Position numbers and translations under genes: made by a program. Below, piece by piece: positions 55,071 through 61,314 of a stretch of 64,000 nucleotides of DNA; position 1 is the stretch's first letter, and each line of letters starts with the position of its first letter. The notes below the pieces were generated by a model. The model was not told the origin of the DNA and did no database searches. It saw nothing but the letters and a program-made list of their open reading frames with translations. The DNA comes from Spirosoma telluris (GTDB lineage Bacteria; Bacteroidota; Bacteroidia; Cytophagales; Spirosomataceae): assembly GCA_003259005.1 (NCBI GenBank), contig QLII01000001.1:6377001-6441000 (forward strand). The letters are read 5' to 3'.

Positions 55071-55396
55071 TCGGCTTTTTCTATTGGGATAATACTGACC
55101 GCGCCAATACAATCCTGACAGCAGGCTAGTAGCAATCCAAATCGGTCGTTGGTATGTAATTTCCAGTTTCGCTCTGCAATGTCTAGTAGCCAACCTTCTG
55201 GAATTAAGCCATCGAAAAATGGGAATAGGATTGTACTTTTATAGGGCTTATCAGTTAATGGTAGTGTCAGGCTAATGGACTGAGCATTTGGTTGAGCTAA
55301 AAAGTCGGGGCTGTAGCCAAATTCGTAGCCTTCATCCGTTTCAGCAATATAACCAGCTCGATTGTCGTCCAACAAAACCTCTGCTTTACGGTTCAT
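55067..55396 (-). CDS. hipS: HipS-like stand-alone HipA N-terminal domain
   Basis: 109 aa corresponding to the HipA N-terminal subdomain: AEVLLDDNRAGYIAE, FPFFDGLIPEGWLLDIAERN and DRFGLLLACCQDCIGAVSI. In the HipBST systems this small protein is an antitoxin for HipT. It overlaps HipB by 11 nt and HipT by 4 nt, so all three are co-translated. The overlaps and intact flanking frames argue against a simple frameshift of a longer hipA. Confidence 0.85.
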   Translation of the reverse strand: MNRKAEVLLDDNRAGYIAETDEGYEFGYSPDFLAQPNAQSISLTLPLTDKPYKSTILFPFFDGLIPEGWLLDIAERNWKLHTNDRFGLLLACCQDCIGAVSIIPIEKAE

Positions 55397-55622
55397 CTGT
55401 GTAGTTTACTGTACAGGTTGACGGCTGCATGGGTACAGGACCTACCTGATGGTTGAACATCATGAGTACCTGATTTATCTTGTCAAGTCGAAGCGTTGAT
55501 TTACCTTGTTCAAGATCTCGAATAAATCGCAAACCAACCCCAGCTTTATAAGCGAGATCTTCTTGTGTAAGGTTGGCGCTTCTCCGCCGTTGCTTTACGA
55601 ACTGACTTAAGTTTGTTGGCAT
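55386..55622 (-). CDS. hipB: HipB-like Xre-family antitoxin/repressor
   Basis: 78 aa with a Xre helix-turn-helix at about residues 9-60: FVKQRRRSANLTQEDLAYKA, then GLRFIRDLEQGKSTLRLDKI. It is the first gene of the three-gene module and should repress it by binding the three TATACC-N6-GGTATA palindromes, the first of which begins 3 bp before its start codon. It also may act on the divergent zinc-finger gene. Confidence 0.9.
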   Translation of the reverse strand: MPTNLSQFVKQRRRSANLTQEDLAYKAGVGLRFIRDLEQGKSTLRLDKINQVLMMFNHQVGPVPMQPSTCTVNYTDEP

Positions 55623-55624
55623 GG

Positions 55625-55642
55625 TATACCTTATCGGGTATA
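55625..55642. promoter_or_regulatory. Hip operator 1
   Basis: TATACC-TTATCG-GGTATA, a perfect palindrome with a 6-bp centre, 3 bp from the hipB start codon. It resembles the E. coli HipB operator layout (TATCC-N8-GGATA). Confidence 0.85.
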
Positions 55643-55664
55643 TTTATGATAAAGTTTCTCAATC

Positions 55665-55682
55665 TATACCTTTTCGGGTATA
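55665..55682. promoter_or_regulatory. Hip operator 2
   Basis: TATACC-TTTTCG-GGTATA, starting 40 bp from operator 1, about four helical turns, so bound dimers would face the same side. Confidence 0.85.
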
Positions 55683-55705
55683 TTATCAAAATTTGCAATT
55701 AATTT

Positions 55706-55723
55706 TATACCTTATCGGGTATA
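55706..55723. promoter_or_regulatory. Hip operator 3
   Basis: TATACC-TTATCG-GGTATA, starting 41 bp from operator 2 and ending 24 bp before the zinc-finger gene, so HipB could control both directions. Confidence 0.85.
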
Positions 55724-55747
55724 TATTGTATTATATTTTCTACTTCC

Positions 55748-56020
55748 ATGCTCAAACCAACCATTTGCGATCATCTGGCTGCATTGACCGAAATCCGCAC
55801 CGCCCGCGAGTACGTATGTGAGGAATGTATCAAGACCGGCGACTCATGGGTACATTTGCGTACCTGTCAGACCTGTGGTACAACGCTCTGCTGCGATTCA
55901 TCACCCAACAAACATGCAACAAAGCATTTTCTGGCTAGTGAGCACCCGGTTGTAGTATCGTCGGAACCTGGCGAACGGTGGCTTTGGTGTTTTATTGATG
56001 AGCAAATGGTTGGGTACTAA
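55748..56020 (+). CDS. UBP-type zinc-finger protein
   Basis: 90 aa, essentially one ZnF-UBP domain: ICDHLAAL, YVCEECIKTGDSWVHLRTCQ, TCGTTLCCDSSPNKHATKHF and HPVVVSSEPGERWLWCFID. The Cys/His ligands (C7, H9, C23, C26, C39, C42, C47/48 and later His) are present. In eukaryotic enzymes this fold binds the free C-terminus of ubiquitin; the bacterial role is not established. From recollection it tends to occur beside cNMP-kinase and receiver/TrxR genes, and both lie just left of the Hip module here. Confidence 0.9.
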   Translation: MLKPTICDHLAALTEIRTAREYVCEECIKTGDSWVHLRTCQTCGTTLCCDSSPNKHATKHFLASEHPVVVSSEPGERWLWCFIDEQMVGY

Positions 56021-56032
56021 ACAAGGAGGAGG

Positions 56033-56138
56033 GTATTCAGTTTAAGGTTTGTGGTTTATGGTGCTGGCGCGTCAGAAAACTCAGGCTTTATCGTGACCTT
56101 GCACCTTAGACAAAATGCCAAACACCTTAAACCGAATA
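56033..56138. repeat. Inverted repeat upstream of egtB
   Basis: GTATTCAGTTTAAGGTTT (56033-) faces AACACCTTAAACCGAATA (to 56138) with a few mismatches and a long middle. It fills the spacer between the zinc-finger gene and egtB. Confidence 0.6.
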
Positions 56139-56150
56139 TCATACTTCTGA

Positions 56151-57353
56151 ATGATTGCTGAACAAACGCTTACGGAACAATACCTTCGGGTGAGGGCGCA
56201 TTCCGAAACAATTTGCCAGGATCTAGAAACCGAGGACTATGTGGTGCAGCCTATAGTGGATGTTAGTCCACCTAAATGGCATCTGGGACACACAACCTGG
56301 TTTTGGGAAACCTTTATCCTGTTGCCTAATGCGCCCGGTTATCATGCCTTTCATGAAGACTTTAGCTACGTATTTAATAGCTATTACGAAACCGTTGGGA
56401 AGCGTGTGCTACGGGCCGATCGAGGCAACCTCAGCCGACCAACCGTTGCGGGCGTATATGCCTACCGTGCCTATGTCGATGAGCACATGAATCGTTTCCT
56501 GACTACAGCTGATTTATCGCCCGATCTATATGCGCTCATTGAATTGGGGCTGAATCATGAGCAGCAGCATCAAGAGTTGCTGATTACCGATATTAAATAT
56601 ATTCTGGGCCATAATCCCTTATTGCCTGCCATTAAGATGCCCATTCTTGAGCATCAACCGCAATTGCCGGGTTCGCCCATCTCAATTCGGGAGGGAATTT
56701 ATCAAATTGGTTTCTCATCGTCTGCTAAGTCGTTCTGTTTCGATAACGAACTGGGTCGTCATAAGGTGTATCTGAATGACACAACACTCGCAGGAAATCT
56801 GGTCACGAACGGCGATTACCTGGCATTCATCAAATCAGGCGGTTATCAGAACTTTCGTCACTGGCTTTCGGATGGCTGGGCGTGGGTCAATGCCAACGGG
56901 ATTCAGGCTCCTTTGTATTGGTACCAGGTTGATGGGGAATGGTGGAACTACACATTTAACGGCCTTCAGCCTGTAGACATAGCCGCTCCCGTATGCCATG
57001 TGAGCCAGTATGAAGCCGATGCCTATGCCCGCTGGCGAGGCACCCGGCTACCCACCGAATTTGAATGGGAAGCTGCCGCAGTGGAAGCTGCCGCAGTGGA
57101 TGTTGCGGCCGTAGCGGGTCAACTTAACTGGGGTTCTCGCTGGGAATGGACAAACTCGGCCTATCTGCCCTATCCGGGTTTTAATACAGCGGAGGGGGCC
57201 GTCGGCGAATACAATGGCAAATTTATGAGTGCTCAAACGGTCTTACGTGGGGCTTCGGTGGCTACACCCGAAGGCCATTCCCGACCTACATATCGCAATT
57301 TTTTTCAACCAGACAAACGATGGCAATACACGGGAATACGCTTGGTGGAATGA
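56151..57353 (+). CDS. egtB: Ergothioneine biosynthesis protein EgtB (iron-dependent sulfoxide synthase)
   Basis: 400 aa. An N-terminal DinB-like domain supplies the iron-binding His residues (KWHLGHTTWFWETF; NHEQQHQELLITDIKY). A C-terminal formylglycine-generating/sulfatase-type domain follows (VTNGDYLAFIKSGGYQNF, YARWRGTRLPTEFEWEAAA, VLRGASVATPEGHSRPTYRN). It joins cysteine or gamma-Glu-Cys to hercynine with oxygen. The stop overlaps the egtD start (ATGA). A short in-frame repeat (EAAAVEAAAVDVAAV) is present near residue 310. Confidence 0.92.
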   Translation: MIAEQTLTEQYLRVRAHSETICQDLETEDYVVQPIVDVSPPKWHLGHTTWFWETFILLPNAPGYHAFHEDFSYVFNSYYETVGKRVLRADRGNLSRPTVAGVYAYRAYVDEHMNRFLTTADLSPDLYALIELGLNHEQQHQELLITDIKYILGHNPLLPAIKMPILEHQPQLPGSPISIREGIYQIGFSSSAKSFCFDNELGRHKVYLNDTTLAGNLVTNGDYLAFIKSGGYQNFRHWLSDGWAWVNANGIQAPLYWYQVDGEWWNYTFNGLQPVDIAAPVCHVSQYEADAYARWRGTRLPTEFEWEAAAVEAAAVDVAAVAGQLNWGSRWEWTNSAYLPYPGFNTAEGAVGEYNGKFMSAQTVLRGASVATPEGHSRPTYRNFFQPDKRWQYTGIRLVE

Positions 57354-58408
57354 GTGAGGGGCAGGGAGCAGGGAGCACCGTGCATGGGGCAGAGCATACG
57401 GAGTTAATTATGAGTGATGTTGAACCGTTGTTCCCCGCTCCCTGCTCCGAGCCCCCCGCTCCAAGCTCCTCGCCCCTTGCTGATGAAGTGCGAACAGGTT
57501 TACAGAAAACGCCCAAGCGATTGTCGTCGCGGTTTTTCTATGATGCCGAAGGAAGCAGATTGTTTCAGGAAATCATGCACGCGCCGGAATATTACCTGAC
57601 CCGGTCGGAGTACGAAATTCTAGATGCACATAAAGCCGATTATCTAAAGCAATTTACGCCTGATGGTCGCCCGTTCGAACTAGTTGAACTGGGGGCAGGC
57701 GATGGTTTGAAAACAAAAATTCTCCTTGGTTTCTTTGCCGATAAAAACGCTGATTTTACCTATGCCCCGGTCGATATTTCGGTCGATGCGCTGGACGAGC
57801 TAGTCGTTGATCTGCGGCAGAAATGGCCTGACCTGCGCCTGAATCCTCGTCACGACGACTATTTCAACGCCCTCGAACAACTATCCGAAGAGTCAGACGC
57901 CCGGCGGGTTGTTTTATTTCTGGGATCAAATATTGGCAACTTCTCTCCAGACGATGCACTTGATTTTTATCGCCAACTGCACAACCGGCTCCAACCCGGT
58001 GATCTTGTGCTAACGGGTTTCGATCTACAGAAGCACCCGGCGGTGATTCATGCCGCTTACAACGATCGGCAGGGATTGACGCGGGCTTTTAACCTGAACT
58101 TACTCCGTCGGATCAACCAGGAGCTGGATGCCAATTTTGATCTGGCTGCGTTCGATCATTACGAAGTGTATAACCCTGAAACCGGTGAAGCCCGCTCGTA
58201 TCTGGTGAGTCAAAAAGCCCAGACCGTTCAGATTGCTGCCCTGGATATGACTGTTCCATTTCAATACGGCGAAATCATTCATACCGAAATCTCTCGAAAA
58301 TTCACGCGGGCGCAGATTGAGCAACTAGCGCAGCAAACAGGCTTTTCGCTCGTGGGCTGGTTCACGGATTGCAAAGGCTATTTTGCGGATGTGGTATTTG
58401 AGCGATAG
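57350..58408 (+). CDS. egtD: L-histidine N-alpha-methyltransferase EgtD
   Basis: The start at 57350 overlaps the egtB stop as ATGA, giving 352 aa; a longer frame (57320) and a shorter one (57410) exist. The family core begins at LADEVRTGLQKTPKRLSSRF and continues with YDAEGSRLFQEIMHAPEYYL, LVELGAGDGLKTKILL (SAM site) and LFLGSNIGNFSPDDALDFYR. It trimethylates histidine to hercynine, feeding EgtB. The first 45 or so residues are a low-complexity Gly/Ala/Pro stretch encoded by an inverted GC-rich repeat (57357-57450), not expected in the family. Confidence 0.92.
   Translation: MSEGQGAGSTVHGAEHTELIMSDVEPLFPAPCSEPPAPSSSPLADEVRTGLQKTPKRLSSRFFYDAEGSRLFQEIMHAPEYYLTRSEYEILDAHKADYLKQFTPDGRPFELVELGAGDGLKTKILLGFFADKNADFTYAPVDISVDALDELVVDLRQKWPDLRLNPRHDDYFNALEQLSEESDARRVVLFLGSNIGNFSPDDALDFYRQLHNRLQPGDLVLTGFDLQKHPAVIHAAYNDRQGLTRAFNLNLLRRINQELDANFDLAAFDHYEVYNPETGEARSYLVSQKAQTVQIAALDMTVPFQYGEIIHTEISRKFTRAQIEQLAQQTGFSLVGWFTDCKGYFADVVFER
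57357..57450. repeat. GC-rich inverted repeat in the egtD 5' end
   Basis: GGGGCAGGGAGCAGGGAGCA near 57357-57377 faces CCCCGCTCCCTGCTCC near 57433-57450. The element lies inside the egtD frame, so it is translated if the 57350 start is used. Confidence 0.65.
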
Positions 58409-58426
58409 TACAGCGTTTTTGTCTAC

Positions 58427-58813
58427 CTATCGCTGTAGTCGAGCTAGTTGTATATCCAATGTGTCACTACCGAAAATCCCCTGGAGCTGCATCGTTTCAG
58501 CAGTACGATTACTAATGGTGGCCCGTAAGGTATCGTTAGAATAAAAGGCCACGTGGAGTTTGTTTTGCAGACTATCAAACTTATAGCTACCTCCTAAGCA
58601 TTCGCTGGGGTCAAACCGATATGGATTTGGGCTAAAGACGCATTCTTCATGCCCGGCGAAATAGATACGGCACCAGGCTTTCCTATCCGTTAACCAAGCA
58701 GTAGTGGGTTGAACTTGACCGTTGCGTGTCAGTTTTTCCACCTTCCAGCTACCTTTTAGCGTTTGGTCGTTGGAGCGAATGCTGATTTCCACTTTAAGAA
58801 GGATAAAGGCCAC
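58427..58813 (-). CDS. Lipocalin-like hypothetical protein
   Basis: 128 aa from a GTG at 58813; no ATG fits, and the frame is open further upstream into the DoxX gene. After a short hydrophobic stretch (MAFILLKV) come LKGSWKVEKLTRNGQ and YKFDSLQNKLHVAFYSN, which resemble small lipocalin-like domains of Bacteroidota. It follows the DoxX-like gene by about 70 nt on the same strand and probably forms a pair with it. The true N-terminus may be missing through an unseen base error. Confidence 0.6.
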   Translation of the reverse strand: MAFILLKVEISIRSNDQTLKGSWKVEKLTRNGQVQPTTAWLTDRKAWCRIYFAGHEECVFSPNPYRFDPSECLGGSYKFDSLQNKLHVAFYSNDTLRATISNRTAETMQLQGIFGSDTLDIQLARLQR

Positions 58814-58884
58814 CGCAATCGGTAGTAGGCGTAGGCTATGCTTAACCCAACTATGCCCTAAGTGAATAGTAGGAAGATGATCGA

Positions 58885-59550
58885 CTACATCCCGAAGGTA
58901 AGTTTGATTCTTTTCCAGTGCAGCAGAAGCAGAAATACCAGGGATAGTGAATAAATGATTGAGTTGAAAAAGGCTCCAATAGCAATTTTATAGAATATAT
59001 TAATCAGAACAATGTTAACCAGCACTGGTAAAAGGATCATCGCTCCCAGTAAGGTTGTCCTGCGATAGAGCAGTAGGATCGAACCTCCAATTTGAAAAAG
59101 CCCAATAATCACGGCCAGCGGGTAGGAATAGCCAAAATAGTACCAGGTCAAGCTCGCCCCATCAACTGAACTTAAGGGCATATCGAGAAGAAAGTCAGGG
59201 GTTTGAAACTGCGTTTTTAAGATTTTGGCAAAGCCATAGCTAGAGATCGATAAAGCCAGCCAGTATCGAATTATACCTTGTAACCAGGAATGCTGTAGAG
59301 CGCTGTGATTGTTGTTAGTCTGTTCGCGTCGATGCCAGATCCAACTGTAAAGTAGGCTGCCGAGTAAGGCCACTCCAATAATGCCAATTAAGACATAGGT
59401 AAAAAACTGGCCGTATTTCTCAAAAAATGAGATAGGCATAAGCGATAAGGGGACCAGCAGGAGAAGATTCAGCAGAGCCGTAGCTGCCAGCGCCGATTCA
59501 CAAAATTTAAAAAACCAGGAGGTATGGTTGTCAGGTAAGGTTTGCGGCAT
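58885..59550 (-). CDS. DoxX-like integral membrane protein
   Basis: About 221 aa from the ATG at 59550 (MPQTLPDNHTSWFFKFCESA). Four or five membrane helices are visible (AATALLNLLLLVPLSLMPI, FFTYVLIGIIGVALLGSLLY, YPLAVIIGLFQIGGSILLL, AMILLPVLVNIVLINIFY). The arrangement fits DoxX-like membrane proteins, whose role in Bacteroidota is unclear. It lies between the second SusD gene, behind a terminator, and the lipocalin-like gene. Confidence 0.72.
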   Translation of the reverse strand: MPQTLPDNHTSWFFKFCESALAATALLNLLLLVPLSLMPISFFEKYGQFFTYVLIGIIGVALLGSLLYSWIWHRREQTNNNHSALQHSWLQGIIRYWLALSISSYGFAKILKTQFQTPDFLLDMPLSSVDGASLTWYYFGYSYPLAVIIGLFQIGGSILLLYRRTTLLGAMILLPVLVNIVLINIFYKIAIGAFFNSIIYSLSLVFLLLLHWKRIKLTFGM

Positions 59551-59612
59551 GACTTGGCTGTGGATAAGATTTTTGGAACATCCATAGAACCCCTTCAATA
59601 ACCTATTTTACA

Positions 59613-59640
59613 AACAAGCCCGACCAATTACGGTCGGGCT
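59613..59640 (-). terminator. Terminator of the second SusCD pair
   Basis: CAAGCCCGACC (59613-59623) pairs perfectly with GGTCGGGCTTG (59630-59640), 6-nt loop; on the minus strand TTTGTAAAAT follows. It lies about 40 nt after the SusD stop. Confidence 0.8.
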
Positions 59641-59678
59641 TGCTGCATATAGTTTAGGTTAAGAAAAGATAGATTGGG

Positions 59679-61211
59679 TTATTGTTTATCCCACCACACG
59701 TGGGTATCCAGATTGTCAGGACCTTGTCGGGTAACGGCCTCCTGACGGTTGGCCGTGTTAACCGATTGCTCTGAGTCTGGGTATGACAAGCGGTAGATGA
59801 AATTTCCTTTGATTTCCTTGCCCGGATACGGGTTAGGTGTTAAAGCCGGAAACCCGCTCCGCCGGAAATTTGCAAATGCTTCGGGACCGTTTAAGAAAGA
59901 AGCAATCCAATATTGTGTATTGATCAGTTCAAGTCCTTTTGTTGCATCATAGGGATTCTTTTGCAAATAAGCCGCGATATTCGCATCCGAAACCAGTGAC
60001 GTCGCATCATAATCACCCAACTGTTTCATGTGTGCTGTGACGCCCGCATTATAAAAGTCGGCAGCATTGCCCGTTGTCCAGGTACGCTGAGCGGCTTCTG
60101 CCAGCAATAACTGGGTTTGTGCATACGTCACTAAGTAGCAGGGGGCAAACTGACTGCCCATCCGGGTTCGATCCAACTGCGAATAATCGTAAAAACTGGC
60201 CAACCCATCTGCCGTAGCTTTAGCGGCAATCGTACCATTATCATAGCCCAATGGCATACCAATTTGTACCGCTGGGTCGCGATTAGCCTTAGCGGCTGTC
60301 TGTTCTGGGCCACTTTTAGCGCCTACATAGCGTACGGCAATGGATACCAGGCGAGGATCGGAAGTTGCTTTGAGGTAATTCACAAATGCACCCGTGAGGT
60401 AATAGTTGGCGGCTTCGGTCGAGTTCACAGTAGCTCCTACGCCATTCGTATAGTTGGCGTTGTTGCGAACCAGCGCATTATCGGCATTGGATGCCATTAG
60501 CCCACCTGCAATGGCTTTCTGAACGGTAGATTGTGCCAGAGTAGGGTTCACTTTCGAGAGCCGCATACCCACCCGGAGTAGCAACGAATTGCCGAACTTT
60601 TTCCATTTCGTAATGTCTCCTCCGTACGTAATTTCCCCTGCTTCTGTGGGTTTAGTGGCGTCTAAAGCAGTCGTTGCCTCCGTTAGCTCTTTAATCAGGT
60701 CGTTATAAATGCTTTCCTGCGTATCGTATTTTGGGACTACATTGCCCGAAATATACCCTATTCCAGCCTGAGAATACGGAATATCGCCATACGTATCCGT
60801 CAGTACCGTAAAGACATAGGCTTTCCAGATACGGATCATATTGTAGAGATTAGTCCGATTGGCATCCGTTTTGGTTTGATTGGCAGCATCGACCAAATAG
60901 CGAACGACGTTCTGGTAATATTGGCGCCAGATGCCACCATTGTTACCTGAGGGCCCACGATTGTCGATATTGAAATTACCTCCAGCATTTACACCTGAGT
61001 TCGGGGTGAATATTTGCTGAACAATAGGTTCTTCAAAAACCAGGATTGATCCGGGAAACGAAGTGCCAACCATGGCATTGTTGAACGTAAAAACAGGATT
61101 TAGCGCCGTTGCTGCGGTTGGGTTGACGTTCAGTTCGTCAAACCCTTTGTCGCAACTGCTGGTGACCAGAAGCAGGGCAAGCAGTGGTAGTATAAAAAAT
61201 ATCTTTTTCAT
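59679..61211 (-). CDS. SusD/RagB-family nutrient-binding lipoprotein (SusD-like_2 type)
   Basis: 510 aa; lipoprotein signal (LALLLVTSSCDKGFDELNVN). The start NVNPTAATALNPVFTFNNAM and the YGDIPYSQAG and QTQLLLAEAAQRTW segments fit the SusD-like_2 branch, often linked to peptides or small nutrients rather than defined glycans. It ends PDNLDTHVWWDKQ. It pairs with the SusC-like gene at 61315, with a palindrome between them. Confidence 0.93.
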   Translation of the reverse strand: MKKIFFILPLLALLLVTSSCDKGFDELNVNPTAATALNPVFTFNNAMVGTSFPGSILVFEEPIVQQIFTPNSGVNAGGNFNIDNRGPSGNNGGIWRQYYQNVVRYLVDAANQTKTDANRTNLYNMIRIWKAYVFTVLTDTYGDIPYSQAGIGYISGNVVPKYDTQESIYNDLIKELTEATTALDATKPTEAGEITYGGDITKWKKFGNSLLLRVGMRLSKVNPTLAQSTVQKAIAGGLMASNADNALVRNNANYTNGVGATVNSTEAANYYLTGAFVNYLKATSDPRLVSIAVRYVGAKSGPEQTAAKANRDPAVQIGMPLGYDNGTIAAKATADGLASFYDYSQLDRTRMGSQFAPCYLVTYAQTQLLLAEAAQRTWTTGNAADFYNAGVTAHMKQLGDYDATSLVSDANIAAYLQKNPYDATKGLELINTQYWIASFLNGPEAFANFRRSGFPALTPNPYPGKEIKGNFIYRLSYPDSEQSVNTANRQEAVTRQGPDNLDTHVWWDKQ

Positions 61212-61225
61212 ATATACGAGTTTTC

Positions 61226-61311
61226 AGTTTGAGGGTTGACGTTTGAAGGAGGTTGGGTTGCTGAGAACCAGGTAGAAACAACATCAGACTTTAAACGTCA
61301 GACATCAAACT
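61226..61311. repeat. Imperfect inverted repeat between SusC and SusD genes
   Basis: 23-bp arms (61226-61248 and 61289-61311) with several mismatches, words AGTTTGA and GACGTTT. It is related to 9681-9756 and lies in the SusC-SusD message, possibly tuning the ratio. Confidence 0.6.
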
Positions 61312-61314
61312 CGA

